A stretch of 64,000 nucleotides of DNA from Vibrio sp. CDRSL-10 TSBA (GTDB lineage Bacteria > Pseudomonadota > Gammaproteobacteria > Enterobacterales > Vibrionaceae), in assembly GCA_039696685.1 (NCBI GenBank), contig CP155565.1:744001-808000 (forward strand), in the 5' to 3' direction. A program made the translations under genes and the position numbers. Numbering within the stretch: position 1 is the first letter of the stretch; every line of letters starts with the position of its first letter. This document shows, one piece after another, positions 27,680-37,058 of this stretch. The notes under the pieces were generated by a model that made no database searches, had not been told where the DNA came from, and worked only from the letters and a program-made list of their open reading frames with translations.

Positions 27680-29500
27680 ATGACTGAAAGTGTTGTTCAG
27701 CGCAGCCCGGATAACGGGCTTCGCTTTCGACGGCCACGCCTGAGCGGTCTGCTTGATCGGTGTTTCCGACGGTCTCGTGCCGGTTCAAGGATTGTCACTA
27801 TCGGTTCACGCATCGTCACTCTGTGCGGCGTAGTGTTGCTGGTCGCACTCTTGCCCTGGCTGTCAGGCCAGGATCCGGCACTGGCGCTGCTGCGTGCCCG
27901 CTCTGCTGAACAAAATCCCAGCCAGGAGGCTCTGCAGGCGATTCGTGAATCACTTGGTCTGGATCAAGGGCCAATGACTTTAATGTGGCACTGGCTGCAA
28001 AGCTTGTTACAAGGCAATCCCGGTGTCTCCTGGGTGTCGGGACGACCGATTCTGGATGGTATGCTCAGCGCGGCCAGCGTGTCGCTGACGCTGATGGGCC
28101 TGGCATTAGTTGGCGCCTTTGCGATCGCCTTATGCCTGACCATACCGACCATCCACCAGGGGCTGCGCGGTAAAGCCTATCGCAGCAGCGGAACACTGGC
28201 CGTTGCCATGACGGCATTACCGGAGTTCTTACTGGCTTCGATACTTTTACTGGTCGGTGCGGTTTGGTTGCGGTGGCTGCCGCCCTTTGGCTGGCAAGGC
28301 TTTAGCTATGCCATTCTTCCGGCTTTATCACTGGCTATTCCGGCTGGCGGATATCTGGGAAGACTGCTGTCAGATGCCATTACTCAGGTATTTACCGAGC
28401 CCTGGGTTTCTACCTGGAGCGTTGCCGGTATCAGCCGTTTTAATATCACCTTAGCCGTGATTAAACGCGCCCTGACCACAGTACTGCCGATGATTGGCCT
28501 GGTCATGGTATCGCTGACCGGCGGCGCCATCGCGGTGGAAAAAGTATTCGCAATTCCGGGTCTGGGCCGGGCAACGCTGGGCGCAGCCATCGCTAAGGAT
28601 GTACCCACATTACAGTTTGGTATTTTATTGATTTTGCTGTTTGCTTTTGTCGTCGGCATCAGCGTGAATCTGCTTAAAGCATTACTGCTTGGCCGTGCCC
28701 TGAATCAGGGCGCGATGCCAATGCCCAAAGAGTCGGACGTCACCATCAGCCAAAGTACGCGCTGGTTACCTCTGCTCTGTCTGGCCTTTCTGGCAGCGGT
28801 GATGTTGTTCGGTTTAGGACGGGACCCTTACAATATCGCTTTTATGCGACTTGAATCTCCGTCTTTGGCTCTGCCGTTTGGAGCCGATGCCATGGGGCGT
28901 GATCTGCTTGCTCGAGTCGCCCATGGCAGCCTTTATACCTGCCTGCTTTCCGTGACAGTGTCACTACTTTGTCTGGTAATAGGCTTTATCATCGGCCAGT
29001 GGCCACGCCTGATGTGCGGACCGATTGAAGTGGCGAACGCCCTTCCGCCAGTCATCAGCGGCCTTTTGATCGCCGCCGTTTATGGCCCGGGACTATTTGG
29101 AGCAACGCTGGCTGTGGTACTGGTGAGTTGGGCGCCGCTCGCCGCACACGCGGCCGCGCTGACCACCGAAGTTAAAGCAAGGCCGTATATCCAGATGCTG
29201 CCACTGATTGGGGTCGGCGTGATAAGACGCAATCTGTGTTATGTGCTTCCGGCGGTGGTTAAACCATTGCTGCGACACGCCATGCTACGTGTTCCCGGCC
29301 TGGCGCTGGCGCTGGCTTCACTCGGTTTTCTCGGTCTTGGCGCTATGCCGCCAAGTCCTGAATGGGGCCGGATTCTGGCTGAAGGCATGCCATACATTGA
29401 ACGCAGCTACTGGGTGGTGCTTGCGCCGTCGCTGGCATTAATCGTATTGTCGGTATTTGCGGTCAGCGCGACTAACGTCTTTAGCCACAAGCGGCATTAA
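27680..29500 (+). CDS. Fused ABC permease (DppB-like plus DppC-like in one polypeptide)
   Basis: 606 residues in a single intact frame. Two complete BPD permease halves are joined. The N-half (residues about 40-345) has the DppB loop and EAA region EKVFAIPGLGRATLGAAIAKD. The C-half (about 365-606) has FGADAMGRDLLARVAHGS, the DppC opening, and LGFLGLGAMPPSPEWGRILAEG, its EAA-type loop. Normally these are separate genes. The joining stretch is ALNQGAMPMPKESDVTISQSTR. The first helix is preceded by a long basic N-terminus (RFRRPRLSGLLDRCFRRSR). It follows the lipoprotein gene by 14 bases, and the two ATPases should bind its two halves. Confidence 0.9.
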   Translation: MTESVVQRSPDNGLRFRRPRLSGLLDRCFRRSRAGSRIVTIGSRIVTLCGVVLLVALLPWLSGQDPALALLRARSAEQNPSQEALQAIRESLGLDQGPMTLMWHWLQSLLQGNPGVSWVSGRPILDGMLSAASVSLTLMGLALVGAFAIALCLTIPTIHQGLRGKAYRSSGTLAVAMTALPEFLLASILLLVGAVWLRWLPPFGWQGFSYAILPALSLAIPAGGYLGRLLSDAITQVFTEPWVSTWSVAGISRFNITLAVIKRALTTVLPMIGLVMVSLTGGAIAVEKVFAIPGLGRATLGAAIAKDVPTLQFGILLILLFAFVVGISVNLLKALLLGRALNQGAMPMPKESDVTISQSTRWLPLLCLAFLAAVMLFGLGRDPYNIAFMRLESPSLALPFGADAMGRDLLARVAHGSLYTCLLSVTVSLLCLVIGFIIGQWPRLMCGPIEVANALPPVISGLLIAAVYGPGLFGATLAVVLVSWAPLAAHAAALTTEVKARPYIQMLPLIGVGVIRRNLCYVLPAVVKPLLRHAMLRVPGLALALASLGFLGLGAMPPSPEWGRILAEGMPYIERSYWVVLAPSLALIVLSVFAVSATNVFSHKRH

Positions 29501-29526
29501 CCGCCGGCACTGCAACATCAATCTCT

Positions 29527-29561
29527 AAGTCCGGTTTGTCAGTAGCAATACCGGACTTTTT
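29527..29561 (+). terminator. Terminator of the ABC importer operon
   Basis: AAGTCCGG (29527-29534), 16-base loop, CCGGACTT (29551-29558), then T. The loop is long but the stem is perfect. Confidence 0.7.
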
Positions 29562-29593
29562 CACTGTACCGCGAACAATGAATCTTGAACAAT

Positions 29594-30151
29594 TTAACGG
29601 TATTCGGAGACCAGCATCGCACTGGTGCCCTCTTCCAGAGCTTCGAATATATGCGGCTGATCAGCGGCATACACCATATAGTCGCCTTGCTTTAATTCAT
29701 ACTCTTCACCGATTGGCCCAAGTCTGGCTGTCCCCCGGGTAATCAACACATGCTCAACGACACCATTATTATGTGCTGCTGAAATATGTGGCTGTCCCGG
29801 TTTGGCTTCCACCTGATAAATATCACGGCTGACGTTTGGCGGACAGGCAGCCAACAATGTCGCCTGATAGTTTTCACTTTGCGACACCACCGTCATCCCT
29901 TCCCCATAACGCACTACTTTCGTTACCTGCTTAGGCTCTTCCAGTAAGCGTGAAAACGGAATATCCAGCACCACACAGATGGCCCACAGGGTTTCAATAC
30001 TGGGATTGCCTGAGCCGTTTTCCAATTGCGATAAGGTTGACTTGGCTATGTTTGCACGCCGGGCAACTTCGGCAATACTCAAGCCAGCATTCTGTCTTTC
30101 AGACTTTAATTTGGCAGCAATCTCGGCAATTGGTGGCTGGTTTGCGCTCAT
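29594..30151 (-). CDS. XRE-family regulator with C-terminal cupin domain
   Basis: 185 residues, intact. HTH_3 domain at residues 10-65 (LSIAEVARRANIAKSTLSQLENGSGNPSIETLWAI), then a cupin sensor domain (about 105-180; HNNGVVEHVLITRGTARLGP and YELKQGDYMVYAADQPHIFEAL). This architecture is common in regulators of amino-acid export or catabolism. It diverges from an LysE/RhtB exporter gene 203 bases away, and the palindromic-looking TTGTTTGACAAACGATG (about 30205-30230) in that gap could be its operator. The likely target is therefore the exporter; no ligand is visible. Confidence 0.9.
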   Translation of the reverse strand: MSANQPPIAEIAAKLKSERQNAGLSIAEVARRANIAKSTLSQLENGSGNPSIETLWAICVVLDIPFSRLLEEPKQVTKVVRYGEGMTVVSQSENYQATLLAACPPNVSRDIYQVEAKPGQPHISAAHNNGVVEHVLITRGTARLGPIGEEYELKQGDYMVYAADQPHIFEALEEGTSAMLVSEYR

Positions 30152-30354
30152 AACTCATAATTATCCTGTTTTGTTCAGACTCTGACTTTGGGGTTGTTCA
30201 TTAAATTGGTCAAACGTTTTGTTTGACAAACGATGCAACGCTGTCCAATATCACTTTATCGTTTTTTATATCGAACGTTTATGCGATAAATAATTCATCA
30301 TAGCATAACGCTACCGCACCGTTACCATCTGCCAGCAAGGAAGTACATTCATCT

Positions 30355-30970
30355 ATGGAATACATTTTATCTGTGGTGCTGTTCGCCATCTCCTCTTCCG
30401 TCACTCCGGGGCCTAACAATATCATGGTGATGACATCCGGGCTTAACTTTGGCGTGCGCAGGAGTCTGCCTTTACTTGGCGGAATTTGTCTTGGCTTTGC
30501 CCTGATGCTGCTGATGGTCGGGCTGGGGTTTGCTCAACTGTTCAGTCTGTTTCCCAGCCTGTCGATGCTGGTGAAGGTTGTCGGTACTCTTTATTTACTC
30601 TACCTCGCCTGGCTGATCGCAATCAGCCGTGACGTAGGCCAGAGCTCGAGCCATACACAGCCATTTGGTTTTATCAAAGGCGCGCTGTTTCAGTGGGTCA
30701 ATGCCAAAGCCTGGGTCGTTGCTATCGGGGCCATTTCCGCTTTTACCACCGTTGGCGAACAGTTTGCGCTGCAGAAACCTGACCATAGCCACGACCTTTC
30801 TTATTGTCTCATTTCCATGCGTCGGGGTTTGGCTGCTGTTTGGCTCGCTGCTGAGACGTTACCTGTCCGACAGCCGATATTTACGTGGCTTTAACCTGAC
30901 GATGGCAGCACTACTGGTTCTTTCAGTACTGCCGGTAGTCAGGGAAATCATCACCACGTTAACGCTGTAA
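30355..30970 (+). CDS. LysE/RhtB-family amino-acid exporter, one frameshift
   Basis: About 204 residues with five to six membrane helices. Family opening SSSVTPGPNNIMVMTSGLNFGVRRSLP (the conserved TPGPN motif), then FIKGALFQWVNAKAWVVAIGAIS, which matches the LysE/RhtB NPK/NAK motif. GAAAC at 30774-30778 breaks the frame; repaired it reads EQFALQNLTIATTFLIVSFPCVGVWLLFGS. Start ATG at 30355 with CAAGGAAGT upstream. It is divergent from the XRE-cupin regulator. Exports amino acids or small amphipaths in this family; the substrate cannot be predicted here. Confidence 0.88.
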
Positions 30971-31030
30971 AAGGCAGACGCTGGGGTTTACCGCGCTGAG
31001 ATGCGCACTCCGTTAAACAAGTTCATCACC

Positions 31031-31414
31031 TCAGCTTGGTTTGATATCTGACTCCAGTTGCTGAAAACAGGCCAGCAGTTCCGCGCACAAATAAGTAATG
31101 AGCAGATCGCCCCCTTGCGGAGCCGTCAGATCAAAATGCAAACGCGTAGTGTGTTCCTGACCCGCAATATCCACCAGCAGATTCACTTGCTGCTCTGAAT
31201 CAGAACTGAGCGGGAAACTGAACAGACTCAGCAGCCGCTCTCCCTGCTCAGCGGCCTGTTCAAAACTCAGGTCATGCTGATATTCAAATTCCACCCGATT
31301 CTGACTGATGGTGCAGGTACAGACCCCGGCATTCAGATACGGCGTTATCATGCTGGTGAACTCTGCCAGACTTTCAGCCACCGTAGTTAGTCGATGATTG
31401 AGCTGATTCAACAT
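31031..31414 (-). CDS. Hypothetical protein, 127 aa
   Basis: The frame starts MLNQLNHRLTTVAESLAEFT with AGGAGATACCC before the ATG, a good ribosome site. The protein is soluble, acidic and has several conserved-looking hydrophobic strands (CTCTISQNRVEFEYQHDLS; VNLLVDIAGQEHTTRLHFDL), suggesting a small alpha/beta fold. No signal peptide or membrane segment. I do not recognise the family. It stands alone between the LysE-type exporter and the second TRAP system; no terminator was found on its 3' side. Confidence 0.65.
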   Translation of the reverse strand: MLNQLNHRLTTVAESLAEFTSMITPYLNAGVCTCTISQNRVEFEYQHDLSFEQAAEQGERLLSLFSFPLSSDSEQQVNLLVDIAGQEHTTRLHFDLTAPQGGDLLITYLCAELLACFQQLESDIKPS

Positions 31415-31594
31415 GGGTATCTCCTCTGTTTTTGCAAAGCCTCTCTACATTAAAGCCTATAAATCCTGCCCGCGGATTTTAAGCCCGGCAAAGAGTGACG
31501 ATTATTTTCTCACTCAATAGCTGTCAGCTTTCGATCTCAGTCTAATACCAGTCGATCCCGTTAGGGCTGAGCGGCGTAATTCCTGCCCTACAAT

Positions 31595-31604
31595 AAGTAT
31601 ACAA
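31595..31604. promoter_or_regulatory. GTATAC-centred palindrome, distal copy
   Basis: AAGTATACAA, an imperfect palindrome centred on GTATAC. It resembles the perfect CTTGTATACAAG at 31701-31712 and lies about 107 bases from it, both upstream of the second TRAP operon. Confidence 0.4.
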
Positions 31605-31700
31605 CGCAGAACATTTGCACATCATTAGTGCAATAGAAAAATAACAAAAATGGTAAGTTATTGTTATTTATAGCTTTAACTATCTGGCATCCATATTGCT

Positions 31701-31712
31701 CTTGTATACAAG
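31701..31712. promoter_or_regulatory. Perfect palindrome CTTGTATACAAG upstream of the second TRAP operon
   Basis: A 12-bp perfect inverted repeat 31 bases before the dctP start. The TTGTATACAA form is typical of FCD-type GntR operators, and the operon ends with a GntR-FCD gene (34665), which makes autoregulation plausible. Confidence 0.6.
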
Positions 31713-31743
31713 ACACCAACCAAGGACAGGTACGAGGATTCCG

Positions 31744-32748
31744 ATGAAAAACAGTTTCAAATTTATGTTCAGCACCCTTGCTCTTTCATTATCTGCTATG
31801 AGTATGAATGCTTATTCCGCAACTTTGATTAAAGTACACAGCGATATGACGGAAGACAGCGCGCAGCAGGAAGGTATTGAACGCTTTAAGCAATTGGTCG
31901 AAGCCCGCTCTGACGGCCAGTATGAAGTCAAAATCTACGCCAATAACGCGCTTGGCAACGACGTGGAAGTCGCGCAACAAATGCAGTTTGGTGCCGTTCA
32001 GGCGGCGCCGATTCCAACGGCAAAATTAAGTGGCTTTGATAAAGATCTGCAGCTGATCGACATGCCATTCCTGTTCCCGAGCCGCGAAGTCGCCTACCAG
32101 TTTCTCGATGGCGAAATCGGTGATGAAGTGCTGTCTGGCCTGCGCTCGTCAGGTTTTGAACCGGCGATGTTCTGGGAGAGTGGTTTTAAACAGATGACCT
32201 GTAATGACCCGATTACCAAGCCCGCTGATATGCAGGATCGTAAAGTTCGCGTGATGGAAAGTCCGTTGCTGATTTCCCAGTACAAAGCCCTGGGTTCAAA
32301 CCCGGTTCCGATCGCATTCAGTGAAACGTACACCGCCCTGCAACAGGGTGTGGTGGAATGTCAGGAGAACCCGCTGGTTTCGATTTCACAAATGAAATTC
32401 TACGAAGTGCAAAAAGATCTGATGCTGACTAATCACGGTTATCTGGGCACGGCGTTCGTATTCAGCAAGATCTGGTTCGACAGCCAGTCAGCCAAAAATC
32501 AGCAACTGCTTATTACGGCTGCGCGCGAAGCCGGTCAGTACCAGCGTGAACGTTCTATTGCACGCGAGGAAGTCTACCTTAACGGCATTAAACAGGCAGG
32601 CAGTACCGAAGTTATCTCACTGACACCTGAACAACTGGGCGAATTCCGCAATGCGATGTCCCCTGTTTATCAGGAGTTTGGCGCCAAGCTGAGTAAAGGC
32701 CTGCTCGACCGTGCTCAGGCAAAACTAAGCCAACTGTCTGAAATGTAA
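31744..32748 (+). CDS. dctP: TRAP transporter solute-binding protein (DctP), second system
   Basis: 334 residues, intact. Signal peptide ending ...NAYSA; start ATG at 31744 (MKNSFKF), preferred over an upstream in-frame Met because it gives a normal signal peptide. DctP features: YANNALGNDVEVAQQMQFGA, LQLIDMPFLFPSREVAYQF, and the ligand Arg in MQDRKVRVMESPLLISQYKALG, followed by ETYTALQQGVVECQENP. It heads dctP-dctQ-dctM-gntR with a 90-base gap to dctQ. Ligand unknown; a carboxylate is expected from the conserved Arg. Confidence 0.93.
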   Translation: MKNSFKFMFSTLALSLSAMSMNAYSATLIKVHSDMTEDSAQQEGIERFKQLVEARSDGQYEVKIYANNALGNDVEVAQQMQFGAVQAAPIPTAKLSGFDKDLQLIDMPFLFPSREVAYQFLDGEIGDEVLSGLRSSGFEPAMFWESGFKQMTCNDPITKPADMQDRKVRVMESPLLISQYKALGSNPVPIAFSETYTALQQGVVECQENPLVSISQMKFYEVQKDLMLTNHGYLGTAFVFSKIWFDSQSAKNQQLLITAAREAGQYQRERSIAREEVYLNGIKQAGSTEVISLTPEQLGEFRNAMSPVYQEFGAKLSKGLLDRAQAKLSQLSEM

Positions 32749-32838
32749 CGGACTGAAAACCAAAGCTCCGTCAACCATTTCACCTCCGATTATCACTATT
32801 CAACAAGGATCCCGGGGCTGCCCCCGGGAGAAACGCTT

Positions 32839-33345
32839 ATGTGGAATAAACTCAGTCGCCTGCTGGCCCTTTTTGAGAACACCATCGTCGGTGTTTTGAT
32901 CATCTACGCATCGGGAATGCTGTTTACCCAGATTATCGCCCGCGCCGTTTTCAATACCTCATTTAGTTGGGCTGAAGAGAGCGTACGTTACGCCATTATC
33001 TGGATGGTATTTATGGCCAGCAGCATCGCCTTTCGCAATAACGCGCACATCAGTATCGATGTCATCAAACAAGTGCTGCCCAAAGCCCTGCAAAAGCCGT
33101 TTCAGATAGTAATCTGCGTGATCTGCCTCATCACCACCTTCCTGCTCGCCTGGTTTGGTTGGCAACTGGCTTCGCGCATGATGATGTTCGGCCAGCTATC
33201 GTCGGCGATGGAACTGCCGATGTACTGGTTCTATCTGGCTATTCCGGTCAGTTCGGCCTGCATGTTTATCCGCATCAGTGAATCTTTGCTGGCGCTGTTT
33301 AAACAGCCGAAACAGCAAACCGAAAACGTCTACGTGGGAGCGTAA
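32839..33345 (+). CDS. dctQ: TRAP transporter small membrane subunit (DctQ), second system
   Basis: 168 residues, intact, four helices. The DctQ consensus is clear: ARAVFNTSFSWAEESVRYAIIWMVFMASSIAFRNNAHISIDVI with the WAEE element. It sits between dctP and dctM, two bases from the latter. A GC-rich hairpin (CCCGGGGCTGCCCCCGGG, about 32811-32828) lies just before it, between the periplasmic and membrane subunits. Such a hairpin often lowers expression of the membrane genes relative to the binding protein. Confidence 0.92.
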   Translation: MWNKLSRLLALFENTIVGVLIIYASGMLFTQIIARAVFNTSFSWAEESVRYAIIWMVFMASSIAFRNNAHISIDVIKQVLPKALQKPFQIVICVICLITTFLLAWFGWQLASRMMMFGQLSSAMELPMYWFYLAIPVSSACMFIRISESLLALFKQPKQQTENVYVGA

Positions 33346-33347
33346 TC

Positions 33348-34637
33348 ATGGGCTACAGTTTCTTTGCTTTAACATCGGGCCTGCTGGTTTTAGGTCTGCC
33401 TATTTTTGTGGCCCTGATCCTGGCGGTATTTATCGGCTTGCATCTGGGTGGCAGTACTCCGCTGATGCTCATCATCCAACGGATGTTTTCCGGCCTGGAC
33501 AGTTTTCCGCTCATGGCGATCCCGCTGTTTATTCTGGCCGGCAACCTGATGAGCACCAGCGGCCTGTCAGCGCGCATTCTCAAGGTAGCGCTGTTGCTGG
33601 TTGGTCCGTTTCGTGGCGGCCTGGCCATGACAACCGTCACCGGCTCCATGTTCTTTGGCGCCATTTCCGGCTCCAGTCCGGCTACAGTGGTTTCTGTCGG
33701 ACGCCTTATCCTGCCGTCAATGTTAAAAGAAGGCTATGATCGCCAGTTCAGTGTCGGTTTGCTGATGGCGACCGGCGCTTTAGGCATCATCATACCGCCG
33801 AGCATTTTTATGATTGTGTACGGCGCCATGGCGGGTGTTTCAATTGGTGCACTCTTTATGGCCGGTATTGGTGCCGGCGCCGTGTACGGTTCTGTCTTCC
33901 TCGCATACTGTTACTATCGGGCGCGCAAGGCTGGTATGCAGTCGCAGCCGTTTCCTAAAATGTCTGAACTGCTGGCAGCCATAAGAGAAGCAATCTGGGG
34001 CTTGGCGATACCAGTCATTATTCTTGGCGGTATATACAGCGGCCTGTTTACCCCGACGGAAGCGGCGGCGGTCGCGGTTATTTACTCTGCAGCAGTCGGT
34101 CTGTTTGTTTATCGGGACCTGACACTGAAGGACATCTGGAAAGTGTGTGTCGACAGCTCAGTCGTAACCACCCAGGTCATGATTATCGTCTCTGCAGCAG
34201 CGGCCTTCTCCTGGTATCTGACCACTTCAAGTCTGACCGACTCCCTGTCGGCGGCACTGGGCCAACTCAGCGATAATCCACTGATGTTACTGCTGATCAT
34301 CAACTGTATCGTGTTGATCGCCGGGATGTTCCTGGACCCGAACTCGATTGTGATCATTCTGGTACCACTGGTTATCTCTGTTGCTCAGGCGGCAGGCATC
34401 GACTTGATTCACCTTGGTGTGATTCTGTGTGTGAACTGTGCGATTGGTATGTTCACGCCACCGTTTGGTATGAACCTGTTCGTCGCCAGCAGCCTAGATA
34501 ACGTCAGTTATGGCGAAGCGGTGCGCGGCTCACTGCCTTTGGTGTGGCTGGCTCTGATTGTGCTGGTGCTGATTAACCTCTTCCCCGCGATCAGTCTGTG
34601 GCTGCCAAGTGTGGTCATGCCGGGTATTGCTGGTTAA
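33348..34637 (+). CDS. dctM: TRAP transporter large membrane subunit (DctM), second system
   Basis: 429 residues, intact. DctM signatures: FPLMAIPLFILAGNLMSTSG, GAISGSSPATVVSVG, GIIIPPSIFMIVYG, GLFTPTEAAAVAVIYSA and GMFLDPNSIVIILVPL plus GMFTPPFGMNLFVASSL. Twelve or more membrane segments. Works with DctQ as secondary carrier driven by an ion gradient. Compared with the first DctM in this window it is clearly a different lineage (GC-richer, different loops). Confidence 0.94.
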   Translation: MGYSFFALTSGLLVLGLPIFVALILAVFIGLHLGGSTPLMLIIQRMFSGLDSFPLMAIPLFILAGNLMSTSGLSARILKVALLLVGPFRGGLAMTTVTGSMFFGAISGSSPATVVSVGRLILPSMLKEGYDRQFSVGLLMATGALGIIIPPSIFMIVYGAMAGVSIGALFMAGIGAGAVYGSVFLAYCYYRARKAGMQSQPFPKMSELLAAIREAIWGLAIPVIILGGIYSGLFTPTEAAAVAVIYSAAVGLFVYRDLTLKDIWKVCVDSSVVTTQVMIIVSAAAAFSWYLTTSSLTDSLSAALGQLSDNPLMLLLIINCIVLIAGMFLDPNSIVIILVPLVISVAQAAGIDLIHLGVILCVNCAIGMFTPPFGMNLFVASSLDNVSYGEAVRGSLPLVWLALIVLVLINLFPAISLWLPSVVMPGIAG

Positions 34638-34664
34638 ACCTTTGCCGTTCAAGGAGATCAGTCT

Positions 34665-35349
34665 ATGTCTGAACACTCGAATTCAATGCCGGCATCACTG
34701 GTCTCTGACCCGTCGGTGCCTCTGGCGGACAGTATCCGGATTGCGCTCTCCGATGATATTCTGGCGGGAGTGATTAGCGCCGGAAACTCGTCTTGATGAG
34801 GCGCAGCTTGCGCAGCGTTTTCAGGTCTCACGGACTCCTGTCCGTGAGGCGCTGAAACAACTCACCGCCAGTGGTCTGGTTGAACATCGTCATCGGCGCG
34901 GAGTGTTTGTTGGTGCCGTACCCGTTTCCCGGCTGGCAGAAATGTTTGAATACGTTGCCGAAATGGAAGCACTGTGCGTACGACTTGCTGCGGTCAATAT
35001 GACCCAGCAAGAGCGCGAAGCGCTGCTCGCCATCCACCTCGACAGCCATAAGCATGTCACCTCGGGCGATATTGATGCTTATGACAAAGCCAATATCAAA
35101 CTGCATGAGGCTCTGTTCCATGGCTGCCATAACCGCTATGTGGAGGAAGCCGTGCTCAGTGCCAGAGCCAAGGTTGCGCCCTATCGCAGGGCGCAGTTCA
35201 AGCTTGCCGATCGGGCGCGCTCATCCTTTGTCGAACACGGCGAAATCGTCAAATCGGTCATCAAAGGTATGACCCATGAAGCATCAGATATGATGCAGGC
35301 ACATATCCATCAGTCTTTCCTGGCGTCTTCACGTTACGTCAGTCAGTAA
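34665..35349 (+). CDS. GntR/FadR-type (FCD) regulator of the second TRAP operon, one frameshift
   Basis: About 227 residues. AAGGAGATCA precedes ATG at 34665. GAAAC at 34793-34797 breaks the frame at the start of the winged helix; repaired it reads AGTRLDEAQLAQRFQVSRTPVREALKQL, a textbook GntR DNA-binding motif. The FCD domain (residues about 95-220) shows DAYDKANIKLHEALFHGCHNRYVEEAVLSARAKVAPYRR, including the His/Asp metal-site pattern. Last gene of the TRAP operon; the GTATAC palindrome at 31701 is its likely target. Effector unknown. Confidence 0.87.
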
Positions 35350-35537
35350 CCCGCAGTCACTCTGCCAGTAGGCTTGTTCGTTATCAGCGAGCAGGCTATG
35401 CCGTTATTAATCAGCGATATCAGACAGGCACAGCATGCACCTTCGAGGAGTGACGACGCTGACCAAAAATTGTCATGCGCCCATTTTACTATGACACTCA
35501 TAGACTATGCTTACACCAAACAACATAAGGAGTGCAT

Positions 35538-35792
35538 ATGGGTATCATCGCGTGGATCATTCTGGGGTTAATTGCGGGCGCATTGGCAAAATGGCTGATG
35601 CCGGGACGAGATGGCGGCGGTTGGATAGCCACAATGTTGTTAGGTATCGGTGGTGCCTTTGTCGGCGGACTTATCGGCCGTGTGCTGGGTTTTGGCGGCA
35701 CGAACGGTTTTAATCTGGGCAGCATACTGACAGCTACTCTCGGTGCCATCGTCTTGCTACTGGTTTACAACCGTTTCTTCAAAGGACATTAA
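35538..35792 (+). CDS. Transglycosylase-associated (GlsB/YeaQ/YmgE) family membrane protein
   Basis: 84 residues. Three short hydrophobic glycine-rich helices: GIIAWIILGLIAGALAKWLMPG, TMLLGIGGAFVGGLIG and ILTATLGAIVLLLVYNRF. The family is small, stress-induced inner-membrane proteins of unknown biochemical role. AAGGAG lies six bases before the ATG at 35538; an in-frame GTG at 35532 overlaps that ribosome site and is less likely. Monocistronic, with a terminator about 70 bases after its stop. Confidence 0.88.
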   Translation: MGIIAWIILGLIAGALAKWLMPGRDGGGWIATMLLGIGGAFVGGLIGRVLGFGGTNGFNLGSILTATLGAIVLLLVYNRFFKGH

Positions 35793-35862
35793 TCTCTACC
35801 AACCAGGCGACAAGTTAACCAATTCGCCGGGATTATGGGCGATTCAAAGCATCACAACGAAT

Positions 35863-35887
35863 AAAGGCTGCATTATGCAGCCTTTTT
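35863..35887 (+). terminator. Rho-independent terminator after the YeaQ-like gene
   Basis: AAAGGCTGCAT (35863-35873), T, ATGCAGCCTTT (35875-35885), then T. Confidence 0.9.
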
Positions 35888-35905
35888 ATTGCGCAGATTT
35901 TATTA

Positions 35906-35931
35906 AAAACAGGCCCCGAAAGGCCTGTTTT
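35906..35931. terminator. Terminator for yagU (leftward), possibly bidirectional
   Basis: AAAACAGGCC (35906-35915), loop CCGAAA, GGCCTGTTTT (35922-35931). On the minus strand T-rich sequence follows, which suits the yagU gene ending at 35951. Confidence 0.85.
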
Positions 35932-35950
35932 ATCTATTTAAACCATCAGA

Positions 35951-36565
35951 TTATGAGCGGCTTTCTAACGCAAACTCTGGATCTGGTTCGTGAGTCATAC
36001 GGTTACGTAAATCTCTGCGAATAATTTCAATTGACCAGAACCAAATCAGGTGACCAACAATTTCCGATACATGTTCATACCAAGGTAAACTAAACAGTGA
36101 CGGAGTCAGTCCCATGAGAGGGAAAGAAATCATATGGACAAATAGCTGTGCTAATGCACCGGCAAATAAACCTTGCCATAATTTGAACTTAGGAAAACGT
36201 TCAGTAAAAACACAGTAAGCAATAGCAAATACCAGCGAGAAAATAATATGCGTCACACCGACCCAGTTAAAAACATGTCCGGCAAAGGTATACACAGCCT
36301 CATTAGGATCAATCACACCCAGCCAGTCACGCAGAAATACATATGGAGGGTTGAGGAAGTTACGTGAACAGTCAATATTTTCAGCGGCACGAATCAACGA
36401 CTCCGGTGCACACGCCGCCTGGAAGATATCACCTGGGCTGCGCGGTGGCAGTGGTACCTCTGCGCCCCATTTAACAAAAGCAGAGACAAGACCCGCAATG
36501 ACACCAATAAATGCAGCTAAGCCATAACGTCTGCGTGAAGGATGAGTTTGTTCAAAGAGATTCAT
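35951..36565 (-). CDS. yagU: YagU-family inner membrane protein (DUF1440)
   Basis: 204 residues, intact. Very close to E. coli YagU as I remember it: [40 protein letters not shown], then [48 protein letters not shown] and [18 protein letters not shown]. About four membrane helices. E. coli YagU has been linked to acid resistance. Monocistronic, with a long A/T-rich upstream region (36566-36980). Confidence 0.93.
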   Translation of the reverse strand: MNLFEQTHPSRRRYGLAAFIGVIAGLVSAFVKWGAEVPLPPRSPGDIFQAACAPESLIRAAENIDCSRNFLNPPYVFLRDWLGVIDPNEAVYTFAGHVFNWVGVTHIIFSLVFAIAYCVFTERFPKFKLWQGLFAGALAQLFVHMISFPLMGLTPSLFSLPWYEHVSEIVGHLIWFWSIEIIRRDLRNRMTHEPDPEFALESRS

Positions 36566-37058
36566 TTTATTGTGTTCCTATTAAACGACAAGATGAGAAA
36601 CTGTGTAAACGGTAACACGGTGCTAGCACGTAAAATATGAACGTAGATCAAAGCAGATGCATATTATTAAAAATAAACTCACCACTTGATTGTTATTTAA
36701 TCATAGAAAAACGCTAAAATAGGCTTAATGAATAGATATAACGAACAATACATAAAATTAAACAATAGTTAGAAAAATAAAAAATAGCTATTATTTTAAA
36801 ATAGAGACTATTTTGTTAACTCCAACACGTAAGACGTTTAGGAGGAAAGAGCTAACCTGACCCAAGAATTAATTAACCTTATGCTAATGAAACTCAACTT
36901 AATATTAATGACACTTAAAATGTCAGATTTATTAAATCTGTAAATATATTGTTGCCAGATATGATTGAACATGGTTTCTGCCAGACGAAAAAAAAACCAG
37001 ACGTTGCGTAGAGTCTTCGCTACACAATGCCTGGTTCACTTTGAACTGACGACAACCT
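36566..37058. other. A/T-rich intergenic region upstream of yagU
   Basis: About 490 bases. Very A/T-rich and without a convincing gene; it holds the yagU promoter and, at its right end, the terminator of the DUF2999 gene. No known operator was identified. Confidence 0.6.
36988..37034 (-). terminator. Terminator of the DUF2999 gene
   Basis: A 15-bp imperfect stem (36997-37011 with 37020-37034; two mismatches and one G-U) is preceded on the plus strand by nine A (36988-36996), that is, followed by nine U on the minus-strand transcript. Confidence 0.75.
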
